The notes under the pieces are model-generated. The model saw only the letters and a program-made list of their open reading frames with translations. It did not search any database and was not told the origin of the DNA. Both the position numbers and the translations under genes were made by a program. Shown here one piece after another: positions 12,397 to 23,793 of a DNA stretch of 64,000 nt (the stretch's first letter is position 1; each line of letters starts with the position of its first letter). This DNA comes from Pterois miles. Lineage: Eukaryota; Chordata; Actinopteri; Perciformes; Scorpaenidae. The stretch covers positions 11,517,001 to 11,581,000 of the forward strand of contig CAMQGK010000565.1 in the NCBI GenBank assembly GCA_947000775.1, written 5' to 3'.

Positions 12397-13166
12397 GTGA
12401 GTTATCTTACTTAACGTAGTGCAGGTTATAATAATGAAAACACACCTCGCAGGGCTGAAAATCAGCATTTAACGTTTGGTAAATCCTCTGTTCAGCCTCA
12501 TGAAGGTGTTGTTCAATCTGCTTGTTTAGCTATAATATATATTGATACCAATATATTAATATTCATCACCCACAACACGAGTCGTCTCATAGCGTTAACT
12601 ACAGGTCTTGTGTCGGTTTAGCTGCGTGGTGTTGAATATCTAAACAGAAGAATTAGTCGCTAAACTAAGTCAGCTAGATGAGCTAGCCGTCAGCTAGCTT
12701 AGGTTAGCTAACGCTCATGTAGCTAACGCTATGTAGTCATGTTTCTGCACATTTGTCGTTACAACGACCAGATCTACTTTATTGGCGTTAGACTTTTTAC
12801 CTAAACGGTGCCTAGATGTGGCTAACACATACAGATAAGAGGCCAGAGGTAGGTTAGCTAGGCGGATGTTAGGTTTGTTATGCTAACGTGTTATGCTAGC
12901 TTAGCTAAATATTGTTTTATAATGTATTTTAGACACAGATCTTAATATAAGCTCTAGTCTGAAACTAGCTACAATTTCCAGGTTCTTGTACTTTGCTTCA
13001 GTATTTCCATTTCATGCTACTTCATTACTTCTCCTGCAGTAAAAAACAGGCTTTTCTGACTTTTTAGTCACAGGACAGCGACACTACAAACATGGTGATC
13101 TTATGGACCATGATGCATTGCTGTGGATCAAACTAGCTGTAAGAGCCAAAGTGTGTATTTAGCCTG

Positions 13167-13275
13167 GTGTTTTATCATTATTATTATTATTATTATTAGT
13201 AGTAGTAGTAGTAGTAGTATTGTCATTATAATAACAATAATAATAATTATTAGGATTATTATTATTATTTGTTTA
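13167..13275. repeat. Trinucleotide microsatellite
   Basis: Runs of ATT, then AGT, then ATA/AAT interrupted by short unique bases. It lies in the presumed first intron of zdhhc7. Confidence 0.9.
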
Positions 13276-13420
13276 AGCTGCACACGTTCTTTTGGTTATT
13301 ATCATTTCCGGTAATTGATAGTAGTCACCACATGAGCCAACAGAATGTATTAGAGGTAAAAATATCTACACCAGTAAAATGTAATACACACAGTAATACA
13401 GCAGTAATATTAAAGGTGAT

Positions 13421-13605
13421 ATAGGGAATGGGAATCAAGGAGCATTCTGGGGTGGCGCCACTATTTTTGGAGGGTAGCGTACGGTACACTGTCATCGGTC
13501 TATTCATCTGTCATCTGTCAATAGTTCATCATTAGGAATGTATAAAGTATGTGTGAAATACAAATACCCATTTAAAGAGAGGCTGACTGAGACAAAGGGG
13601 CGATA
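13421..13605. repeat. Dispersed repeat, copy 1
   Basis: Shares long stretches with 42580-42765: 'tagggaatgggaatca', 'ggagcattctgggg', 'ggtctattcatctgtca' and 'acaaatacccat..aaagag'. Both copies are on the + strand. Class unknown. Confidence 0.75.
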
Positions 13606-13785
13606 TACTACAAAACTGAGGTTAGTTTATGATGTTGAGTCTGAATTTAGGAGGACCTGACAGTTTGCCTCACATTACAGTCACTGATTTGTTTTGGCGT
13701 TCATGAACACGTGTCAGCAGTCGGGTGTAAACATAATGTAAACATATATGACATAATGATCTACAAGCCAAATGCCAACAACACT

Positions 13786-14150
13786 AGGGATGCTAATTTT
13801 TTAATTAGCATTAAATTTTAATTCTGAACCGATATCCTATGAAAATGTCAGACTTGCTGTCGGTGGCATCACATTTCTGTTCCGTATTGATAACACTGAT
13901 AACATTCAGCCACTAGATGTCGCATTCTCCCGCTCTCTGTTCCATCGCATTTACTTCACAACAAGTCATTGCCAGGCACTTAACGTCTTTCTTCATTTTT
14001 CTTCTACACTGACAACCGAGAAATACCACATGATACCGACGTCGTTATACTGGCTCACAAGCCTTGTTAGAAATGGGAACCGAACATCAGATATCTTCCA
14101 CAGAGAAACAAAACATTTATTTTGGACCTGCCAACATTTAAAAATGATTA
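13786..14150. mobile_element. Possible hAT-like fragment
   Basis: Begins with CTAGGGATGCTAATTTT, nearly the same as the ends of the element at 40394-41643. No matching far end was found, so the boundaries are approximate. Confidence 0.35.
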
Positions 14151-14319
14151 ATTCAAAGTGAAAATGATTTTTTCCAGGAAAAAAACATACTTTTGTCTGG
14201 CACCTTTCAAAAGACTACTTTTTTATTATTTTGGAAAAAATACTTGTCTACATAAAAATGTTATCAGTAAGACATTTAATCCAGAAACATCAGATATAGA
14301 TATATATAATATATATAAT

Positions 14320-14379
14320 CCCGAATTTCCCTCCGGAGAATAATAAATGTTCATTTTATCTTATCTTATCTTATCTTAA
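14320..14379 (+). mobile_element. LINE 3' tail fragment (L2-like)
   Basis: CCGAATTTCCCTCCGG followed by AATAAATG and (TTATC)n, matching the 3' end of the LINE at 36116-36164. The sequence from 14380 to 15021 is presumed intron with an AAGTACTT-rich stretch and a T-run near 14957. Confidence 0.6.
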
Positions 14380-15027
14380 TAGTAAAATACTGACAGGGAA
14401 CATTTTACTGCACAGTCAGTACTTTTAGTTTTCATACTTTTCAAATACATTTTGCCCATGCATACTTCTACTTCAGTAAGGCTTTGAATGCCTGACTCTT
14501 ACTTGTAGTAGACTATTTATACAGTGTGGTATTAGTACTTTTACTGCAGTAAAGCATCTGAATACTTCTTCCAACGCTGCTTTACCTTTTATTTCTGCAG
14601 TCTACAGCAATGTGACTCATAGATGAAACTTCTTGTGATTCCATGGAGCACCTGGAGGAGAGGAGATAATGCTATAAAGTAGACATACTTTCTAAGTAAG
14701 TAAATCCGCCTCATCCTGACTCAAACCATCTTCACTGATTCAAGCTGGACTTTTATAAGATACATCTTTTCACTGGGATATTACAGTACAGTGCTTTATA
14801 TTCCTCTGATACCTGTCTATATGTAGACCTCTTTTCATGTATCAGCATCATGACAAGAATAATATTTTCCATATTACTCATATGAAGCTTCTTACTAAAA
14901 ATACATCAGTGTCAGTTGAACTTCAGAGGGTAGACTTTTATTTTGAGGTTCTAACTTTTTTTTTTTTTTACATCAGTAATAATTCTCCATCCCAATAACT
15001 GCCATTGGTTCCCTCCATCAGGGCAGA

Positions 15028-18000
15028 ATGTCCTCCGGCCACAGGCTGAGGGATGTGGAGCAGCAGCGCCCCCTGCTGGACGGGGAGGAGGAGGTGGAGG
15101 AGAGGAATTCCAGCAGCGAGGCAAAGAGACTCTGGTTCATCCAGGACTGCTGCGGCATGGTTTGTGCCTTCATCACCTGGTTCCTGGTCTTTTTCGCTAA
15201 CTTTGTGGTCACCTTCGTCATGCTGCTGCCCTCCAGGAGCTTCTGGTACGCCGTGGTCAACGGGGTGGTCTTCAACAGCCTGGCTGTGCTTGCGCTGGCC
15301 TCCCACCTCCGCACCATGCTGACCGACCCGGTGAGGAAGCTGAGGGGAGAGCAGCTGGCAGATTTTGGTTTAATGGCAAAAAAATAGAAGCTCCAAGTTA
15401 AGACTAAACCATAAGATGTTTTCTCTTTTTATCGCTGATGTTTTGTCCTCAGGGTGCCGTTCCCAAAGGAAACGCCACTAAAAAGTACATGGAGAGTCTG
15501 CGGCTGAAGCCAGGCGAGGTCATCTACAAATGTCCAAAGTGCTGCAGCATCAAACCTGAGCGGGCTCATCACTGCAGGTCAGAAAGGTTCATACAACTCT
15601 GCTGATCTTAGAGCTGCACTGACTGATTTTGGAGGTTTTCTGTTCACCTGGGAGCAGAACAAGACACTGAACCAGATGGGACACAATGCCAAAACACAGT
15701 GGTCACAAACAACCGAGTCTCTTGCCATTCCTTGAATTTGTCTAAGGGTTTCGGCATTTGCCATTTCCATCAGAAGTCCCAGAATCTTATTGTTTCTCCA
15801 GTTTTACATTTTCGTTGGTGTCTTCATGACCATTTCTCCTCACTGTTGGATGTTTGTATTCTTCTGATTTCGCACCAACTGCATGACGTCATCAAGGCGC
15901 CCGCTCGCTGTGAATTCTCTGGACAATGAGCGGCTCGATTCTCACATTAATTAATGTTAATCGGACATTACACAGCCTTTGTACTGGGAGATGGCAGGGT
16001 AAAGTCAGTTTAGAGAAGGAGATGCCAACATGTTTCATGCTGTTGTTTCATCATCAGTTCTTCTTCCTCTTCTTCTTCCTCTTCTTCTTCCTCTTCTTCT
16101 TCCACAGTATCTGTAAGCGCTGCATCCGCAAGATGGACCACCACTGTCCCTGGGTCAACAACTGTGTCGGGGAGAAAAACCAGCGCTTCTTCGTCCTCTT
16201 CACTGTGAGTTAATTTCCTGTTGTGTCCACTTTCTAATCAGATTCAGACTGACTTCCGCACACGTCAACCTGAGACACGAAGAGATGATTTTGTTTTGTT
16301 TTGTTCAGAAGATGGTCCCATTTCCTTTGGGAGGTCTTTCTTCCGACTTCGTTGTGTTTGTGATGTTGAAACAACATGGATGCTACAAGGATGTGTTGCA
16401 TTTTATTGCTCAGAGCATTTAAACAAGATCTTGATAGCTGATTCCTGTAACAGTTAATAGCATTCATTCCCTAAAACCACTAAGATGTTGCTTTACCTGA
16501 GTATGTATTTTTTCCAACTAATCACTCTACATGTGGTTACAACCTAATACCAAATTACAAATTGCAAACGAACAAAAAACTGATGTGCAATATGTGAATC
16601 AATGAAAAGTTTCTTACCATCAACCCAACATTTACTTTTGTCCACCATGATAATATGACGTCAGCTCTCTGTCATGTACTGTGTTTTTTCACCGGCTTAA
16701 CGAGTTGTTCCGACTGGAGGACATTCACAGGAATTTTCCCAGTTGGGAACACATTTATTAGATTATTTTGAAACCACATCAATGCAGCATTAATAACATG
16801 TTCATTTTGTTTTATGATTAAATGACTCCCATATTTTTCTTCTCTTAATGTTGAATCCTGACTTTTGGGAACCAGTCAGTGTGCTGATTGAAGAAGCAGC
16901 AATGGTGACCAGTCTGTGTGTGAATAGACTAAACTGTGTTGTAGCTGCTGTATAGTTAGTAAATAATAGTTAGTTAAGTGTTTTAGAGCTGAGAGGTTGA
17001 ACCAGTTGGCCTGGATACGACCTACATCCCCCCATGTTAAATCCAGTGTGGTAAACACTACACATCCAGTAAAGGATGGAAACACTTGACATCAAGGCTA
17101 AAGCTGCACGCTAACTCTGTCACTCATGTTACACATCTGGCACTAGAACAGGCTGATAGATCCCTCTGACTCTGAGATGTTAAAACACCAGCAGCGTGAA
17201 GAGGTCTGGTAGTTTTTCTTCTGTCCACAGATGTACATCGCCATGATCTCCAGTCATGCTCTGGCTCTCTGTGGATACCAGTTCATCACCTGCATCAGAG
17301 TCCAATGGAGAGGTGAGTCTTCAAAGTTGCTGATTTCAACTACGTTATCTTTTATTTTTTTTGTTATCTTTTTCTTACCTGGGGCTGGGCGTTACCGAGC
17401 ATCTCTTGTAGTGTTGCACATTATATCGATACTCGAAAAGTATCGTGATAACCTGCCGTTGAAATGGTACGATATGATACTCGTTCCATAGGCACCGGTA
17501 CTTTAAGAATGACTGTTTTAATATGTGAGTTGCATCAACGTTCCGCTTTAGAGGACGTCATCAGGATTGTGATCCTGCAGGACCAGGAAGTTATAACTTT
17601 ACTGCTGGTGGAGCAAGAGGTCAAAAACTAAAGTGATAACTAGAAGGACGGAGTCACCAACTGGAGATTAAAGCAGGTCATAAACCACAGTCCTGCTCTG
17701 AGCTGGTGTCTCTATCAGCAGAACTCCATTCAAAAAAACAAGGAAATAACAGCATGGCTCTGATTACTGATCAAATGTACCAACAACTTTAGATCCACCA
17801 TCTTTTCTGACTCTGTCCAAGCATCTCCTGTAATTCAGCGAACACACAATCTAACAAAGAGCACATCAAGTATTAATTTATCGTGAGTGTCAGTAACATG
17901 AGACGTGAACTTGTTATTATTATTCCAATTTATTAATTATTCCAAACTATTACTTTTCCTGATGTTGTAGTTTTTTGGTGTGGTTATTGAGATATTTAAG

Positions 18001-18333
18001 CAGGGTATCATATCAAAGTCCTGATTTTGTATTGTGGCAGCATTAATCTGTTGTGACTGAAGCTAACCGTCTTCTGTCTCCAGAGTGCAGTGATTTCTCC
18101 CCACCGGTGACGATGATGCTCATGATCTTCCTCTGCATGGAAGCTCTCCTCTTCCTCACCTTCACAGCTGTGATGTTCAGCACTCAGCTCCACTCCATCT
18201 GCAACGACGAGACAGTGAGGACATAAACTCTCTTCTGCATATTCACCTGCATATTCACCTGTATTATCAATATTTAGCTGTTTTCTCATATGAACTGTGG
18301 GAGTGCCGCGTCTCGTTCTAGATCACATCTGTT

Positions 18334-18427
<94 letters not shown>

Positions 18428-18484
18428 GAGGTTGTGTATCTTGTGTATCTGTGTGTGTGTGTGTGTGTGTAATGAGGTTGTGTA

Positions 18485-18524
<40 letters not shown>

Positions 18525-20349
18525 GAGGTTGTGTATCTGTGTGTGTAAGAGGGTTGAGGTTGTGTATCTGTGTGTGTGTGTAATGAGGTTGTGTATCTCT
18601 GAGGTGTGTAATGAGGTTGTGTATCTGTGTGTGGTGTGTGTGTGTGTGTAATGATGTTGTGTATCTGTGTGTGTGTGTAATTGTGTGTATGTTGTGTATC
18701 TGTGAAAATGTGTGTGTAATGAGGTTGTGTATCTGTGTGTGTAATGAGGTTGTGTATCTGTGTGTGTGTAATGAGGTTGTGTATCTTTTTTTTGTGTGTG
18801 TAATGATGTTGTGTATCTTGTGTGTGTGTAATGAGGTTGTGTATCTTGTGTGTGTGTGTAATGAGATTGTGTATCTGTGTGTGTGTAATGAGATTGTGTA
18901 TCTGTGTGTGTGTAATGAGGTTGTGTATCTGTGTGTGTGTAATGAGGTTGTATATCGGGGGTGATTTGTGTGTGTGTGTGTGTGTAATGAGATTGTGTAT
19001 CTGTGTGTGTGTAATGAGATTGTGTATCTGTGTGTGTGTAATGAGGTTGAGTATCTGTGTGTGTAATGAGGTTGTGTATCTGTGTGTGTAATGAAGTTGA
19101 GTATCTGTGTGTGTAATGAAGTTGAGTATCTGTGTGTGTGTAATGAGGTTGTGTATCTGTGTGTGTAATGAGGTTGTGTATCTGTGTGTGTGTAATGAGG
19201 TTGTGTATCTGTGTGTGTGTAATGAGGTTGTATATCTGTGTGTGTAATAAGGTTGAGTATCTGTGTGTGTAATGAGGTTGAGTATCTGTGTGTGTAATGA
19301 AGTTGAGTATCTGTGTGTGTAATGAGGTTGTGTATCTGTGTGTGTAATGAGGTTGTGTATCTGTGTGTGTAATGAGGTTGTGTATCTTGTGTGTGTAATG
19401 AGGTTATGTATCTGTGTGTGATGTGTGTGTAATGAGGTTGTGTATCTGTGTGTGTGTGTGTAATAAGATTGTGTATCTGTGTGTGTGTAATGAGGTTGTG
19501 TATCTGTGTGTGTGTAATAAGATTGTGTATCTTGTGTGTGTGTAATGAGGTTGTGTATCTGTGTGTGTGTGTAATGAGGTTGTGTATCTTGTGTGTGTGT
19601 GTGTAATGAGGTTGTATCTCTGTGTGATATATGTGTGTGTGGTGTGTGTGTGTATTGAGGTTGAGTATCTGTGTGTGTAATGAGGTTGTGTATCTGTGTG
19701 TGTGTAATGAGGTTGTGTATCTGTGTGTGTAATGGGTTGGTTGGGGGTGTGTGTGTGTGTGTGTAATGAGGTTGTGTATCTGTGTGTGTAATGAGGTTGA
19801 GTATCTGTGTGTGTAATGAGGTTGTGTATCTGTGTGTGTAATGAGGTTGAGTATCTGTGTGTGTAATGAGGTTGAGTATCTGTGTGTGTAATGAGGTTGT
19901 GTATCTGTGTTTGTGTAATGAGGTTGTATGTCTGTGTGTGTAATGAGGTTGAGTATCTTGTGTGTAATGAGGTTGTGTAACTGTGTGTGTGTAATGAGGT
20001 TGTATATCTGTGTGTGTAATGAGGTTGTGTATCTGTGTGTGTGTGTGTGTGTGTGTGTAATGAGGTTGAGTATCTGTGTGTAATGAGGTTGAGTATCTGT
20101 GTGTGTAATGAGATTGTGTATCTGTGTGTGTAATGAGGTTGTGTATCTGTGTGTGTAATGAGGTTGAGTATCTGTGTGTGTAATGAGGTTGTGTATCTGT
20201 GTGTGTAATGAGGTTGTGTATCTGTGTGTGTAATGAGGTTGTGTATCTGTGTGTGTGTAATGAGGTTGTATATCTGTGTATGTAATGAGGTTGAGTATCT
20301 GTGTGTGTGTAATGAGGTTGTATATCTGTGTGTGTAATGAGGTTGTGTA

Positions 20350-20419
<70 letters not shown>

Positions 20420-20887
20420 GGGGGCTGTGTGTGTAATGAGGTTGTGGTATCTGTGTGTGTGTGTGTGTGTGTGTAATGAGGTTGAGTATCTGTGTGTGTA
20501 ATGAGGTTGTGTACGGGGTTGAGTATCTGTGTGTGTAATGAGGTTGAGTATCTGTGTGTGTGTAATGAGGTTGAGTATCTGTGTGTGGTTGTGTATCTGT
20601 GTGTGTAATGAGGTTGAGTATCTGTGTGTGTAATGAGGTTGTGTATCTGTGTGTGTAATGAGGTTGTGTATCTGTGTGTGTAATGAGGTTGTGTATCTGT
20701 GTGTCAGGAGATTGAGCGTCTGAAGAACGAGAAACCGACGTGGGAGCGTCAGACTCGCTGGGCGGGGCTGAGGTCGGTGTTTGGAGGTCAGCCGTCGCTG
20801 CTGTGGATCAGCCCCTTCGCTGGACTCAAACTGCCAACTCTGCTCCCCAGACGCAGCTGGAAGGGCGGCGCGGAGTTCTCCGTCTGA
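15028..20887 (+). CDS. zdhhc7: Palmitoyltransferase ZDHHC7
   Basis: Six coding exons: 15028-15330, 15453-15577, 16108-16204, 17231-17312, 18084-18214 and 20708-20887. All introns are GT-AG with matching phases, giving 305 aa (mammalian ZDHHC7 is about 308). It transfers palmitate to cysteines of Golgi-traversing and signalling proteins. Visible features are the N-terminus SSGHRLRDVE typical of ZDHHC7, membrane segments at about 44-68, 72-94, 176-197 and 211-235, and the Cys-rich domain with MDHHCPW, where Cys156 is the catalytic residue. The family's TTxE position (here NDETEIE) spans the last junction, and the end GGAEFSV matches the family's GGPEFSV. The ATG at 15028 sits six bases inside its exon. 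Intron 5 carries the large GT minisatellite described separately; the other introns hold nothing notable except a pyrimidine tract before exon 3. ZDHHC3 is the nearest alternative, but both termini favour ZDHHC7. Confidence 0.95.
16062..16103 (+). repeat. Pyrimidine repeat forming the exon 3 splice tract
   Basis: Tandem TTCTTCCTC units run directly into the CCACAG acceptor of zdhhc7 exon 3, so a simple repeat supplies the polypyrimidine tract. Confidence 0.85.
18335..20705 (+). repeat. GT-rich minisatellite filling zdhhc7 intron 5
   Basis: A (GT)n run at about 18340-18424 leads into dozens of units of roughly 20-26 bp, each a GT run followed by AATGAGGTTGTGTATCT or AATGAGGTTGAGTATCT. A second long (GT)n run lies at about 20350-20417. 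The array continues to within two bases of the exon 6 acceptor. Minus-strand reading gives a long Thr/His/Tyr-rich frame that is only a shadow of the repeat. Confidence 0.95.
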
Positions 20888-21814
20888 CACGCTGTCCTTC
20901 AGAAAAACCACATCGTGGTGGTGATGAACCTGCACAGACCAGCTGGGTCTGCAGAGCGCTCCCTCCAGGCTGTTTCTGAGCTGGAGATGCTGAGGTTCAG
21001 ACTCGGCTGCTAAATGCATCTCTTGACTTCTTGTCAGGTGGTGAAGCGTCAAGTCGAACTGACCTGAGGTTGATGCTGCTGGATGTGTGGAGAATCTTTA
21101 GAAGAGTTTCCTCCACATGAATCAGTCGGACTCGGTCTGACAACACATTCAGACTTGGAGTCTCAAGGTTTTTTAAATCTGCTCATTCAGATGCTGGATC
21201 TTCGTAGAGCAGTTACTGACCACAGAAATCATTTGACTGGTTACCAAACATTTGAGGAAGTAAATTCTGACTATCACTGCTCTGATTGTTTTTTGTGTCT
21301 GCAGAAGTTTATCTGCACTGTGTGCATCAACATAAAGCCACAATGTAATGAAATATTATACAGCTGTTATAATGATTCTTCCTTTCTGTTGATTTTAATG
21401 ATATCATCTGTTTAAAGGTGCCTTGTGGACTTAACGTTCAGTGTTTCTCACAAAAAATTCTTTAGGTCTTCTTTAGGTTGTGTAAATATGACGTCACATT
21501 CTCGTTATAATTGGGGCAAGAGAACAAACGAAATTATGCCGGTTCACTAGAAATTCCTTCAGGTGACTTCGCCACAGGAACCTTTAAGAAATCATGAAAA
21601 TAAAACAAAGTCATATCAAAACACCATTAATGTCAATTTCTTCCGTTGAATATTTTGAATGGTTTCTTCAAAACTATCACTGGGTTTTCAAATCTGTTTC
21701 TGGGTCCACCATGGTCAGCCATGACCACATCACATGGATTATTTAAATTCTATTAGCCTTGCTAGCTGCTTGGCTCTACAGGTAGAAATGTAGGCCAGTC
21801 CACTACTTTGGTCC
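20888..21814 (+). other. zdhhc7 3' UTR and intergenic
   Basis: Follows the zdhhc7 stop codon. ATAAAA-type sequence near 21600 could serve polyadenylation, but no site is certain. No other gene seen. Confidence 0.4.
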
Positions 21815-22068
21815 AGGTTGAAATACCTCAACTTTTGGTGTCAAATTTTGTAGTAATTGATGATTCCCAGAGGATGAATCCTTCTGGCTTCGATTATCCT
21901 CTGACTTTTCATCTAACGACATGTTTGACATTTCTGGTTTTGGGTGAAATGTCTCAACAACTTTTTGGATGGATTGCCATGAAATGTGGTTCACACATTC
22001 ATGTTCCCCTCAGGATGAAATGTAGTGATTCCCTCGAGTGCCATCATCAGGCCAATATTTTGTAGCTG
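21815..22068 (+). repeat. Dispersed teleost repeat
   Basis: Wording such as 'gaaatgtctcaacaactttt', 'ggattgccatgaaatgtggt' and 'aggatgaa' is typical of a widespread fish interspersed repeat. A short relative is at 4545-4690. Confidence 0.55.
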
Positions 22069-22273
22069 CGGTCAGTTATTTGAGCAAATATGATAAAAAG
22101 TTCTTTTAATAAAATGCTCACAATATAATTGTAATTGGTAATTTGTGATTTAAAAAAATTAAAAATAAATCATGGTCCTCTGTGTCCTCTTGTGCTCCTA
22201 ATGGCATCTGCAAGAGTTCAACACACCGAACAAAAACAACCAATCAGAGGTGAGCTGTCTCGAAAGCAGCTGT

Positions 22274-22523
22274 CAATCACTCGCAAACTCCGATCAAACG
22301 GTTGAACTTGGCAGCACTGATCAAATATGAATCAATATTCTGTTACTGTAATGACTATTTCTCTTCTCAGATGGTCACAAACTTTCTTATTTCACAGCTA
22401 ACAGTAACTACAAGATGTTTCGGAAAACATCTGAGGAGAGAAATAGTCATTACAGTAACAGAGTATTGATATTTGATAAGTGCTGCCTAGCTTCACCATT
22501 TGATCGGAGTTCACGAGTGATTG
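22274..22523. repeat. Long inverted repeat (hairpin)
   Basis: The left arm 22274-22373 and the right arm 22428-22523 are near-perfect reverse complements around a 54-base loop. The core 'ctgttactgtaatgactatt' appears in both. A further copy of the left arm and centre occurs at 40300-40393 and 41652 onward, split by the hAT-like insertion. Probably a palindromic MITE. Confidence 0.8.
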
Positions 22524-23130
22524 ACTCAAGGCTCTCATAGACGGCAGCTGGATGGCAGACTCCAGATCAGCTCTGATAGGTCTGTGAAATCCTGCAAATT
22601 AGGATTTATTTCAGATTACTTGTCAGGATATAGTGGCCATTTTATAAAACGCCTTTTTAATCATATTTGCTCCATTTCTGCCCACTGCAGCTTTAATGCC
22701 TATTTTTATTGTACAGTTAGTTATTAATCACTTAAATGCTCTATTACTATTTCTGTGACTCTTGTGGTCCTCCATATGTGCAAAGGTTCACGGTATGAAG
22801 TGTAAAAAGAGGTATCAGCTATTTCCTCATGAAATTATATAATAAACTGCATGAAATAATAATGCTGTATAGCAGAAACACAGTAAGAAAAAAATAAATT
22901 GAAAATGAAAGCAAGTACAAAAATCGAATTTAATATATAAAATAGAAGAATTTTCCTACAAAAATAAAAAAATACGATGAAAATATGTACAATATATTGG
23001 AATTAGACGATCAATTTTTGTGGTTTTGTGCAGAAATGTGCAAAACTGTCCAAGGAATGTGCAAAGGTTCACAGTATGAAGTGTAAAGAGGTATCAGCGA
23101 TAAATATTCACTAGTATAGTGAACTGTATG
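22524..23130. other. Intergenic upstream of ZNF-A
   Basis: AT-rich. Contains the phrase 'gtgcaaaggttcac.gtatgaagtgtaaa' at about 22780 and again at 23060, which also lies upstream of ZNF-D (38910) and ZNF-F (50710). The duplicated unit therefore extends beyond the conserved block. Confidence 0.5.
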
Positions 23131-23793
23131 AAATAATAACATTCACAGGGTCCATTCTGCTGCACAGAGGTTACAGAGAGACACAGAACTGTGAATAAAG
23201 AGTTGGACACTTTTATTTTGAAGGAGAAACGGTACCGGAAGCAATTCCGCGTGGCTAACTTTAGCTATGCAGAGTCTGGTTGAAGAGCTTCGTCCCGGGT
23301 CCTTGTTCCCCGTGAGTCCTGCTCTCTGTGTCTCGTAGTTGACCAGATACAACCGGAGTGAACCTCCAGAGCCCGTATGTATGGTACAACTTGTTTAAAG
23401 TGGACTTTGCGCTCATTTTCGGGACGTTTAACCTCAGAATCATCACCGTTAGCCAAGAATGCTAACTGAAGTTAGCGTAGCGTGCTAGCAGGAAATAGAC
23501 GGAGACGAAACTCGACCACACGGCGCTAGTCAGAGCGACTATTCGACAGAGACCAAACTGTGTTTTTCATGGACCCACAATGTCCAGATAAACCTGTCTG
23601 AATGGACTCTGCGTGTCCCCTTTTATCAGAAAACGTCTGTATTATGTCCTGGTGTCCTACGAAGCTAATGAAGTTAGCTTTCTAGCTGGACGTAGACGGA
23701 GACGGACGTAACCCAAACACAGCTCATGTCAGAGTGAGTGGAGCGTTTTTAACGGAGTGTGTCTGGAGGAAACGTTACTGTGATTTAGTGAAA
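23131..23793 (+). promoter_or_regulatory. Conserved 5' block of ZNF-A
   Basis: About 660 bp, nearly identical in six copies across the cluster although the introns have diverged. Contains the palindromic word GCTAACTGAAGTTAGC, a second AGCTAATGAAGTTAGCT, and short upstream open frames (ATGGACCCACAATG.. and ATGTCAGAGTGA). Presumed promoter and 5' UTR; no TATA box was identified at a fixed place. Confidence 0.6.

Noticed and set aside
15018..15317. Minus-strand and alternate-frame open readings over zdhhc7 exon 1
   Set aside because: Shadows of the GC-rich coding exon; the zdhhc7 frame has clear family motifs and splice continuity.
18335..20705. CRISPR-like array
   Set aside because: Repeats are contiguous and degenerate with no unique spacers, and the DNA is vertebrate.
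18323..21052. Long minus-strand open frame rich in Thr/His/Tyr across zdhhc7 intron 5
   Set aside because: It is the reverse reading of the GT minisatellite and overlaps zdhhc7 exon 6. Its composition is dictated by the repeat and there is no gene-like signature.
23143..23456. Antisense small protein (MANGDDSEVKRPENE..) upstream of each ZNF copy
   Set aside because: The open frame recurs in all six copies, but a one-base difference (TTTAAAGTGG against TTTAAGTGG) changes the C-terminal half between copies. Its persistence follows from DNA identity of the block rather than protein constraint.
23734..23793. N-terminal extension MSGAFLTECVWRKRY before the ZNF exon 1 ATG
   Set aside because: The extension starts at GTG directly after an in-frame TGA and has no ATG; the next codon, ATG of MSKVEML, is the natural start.
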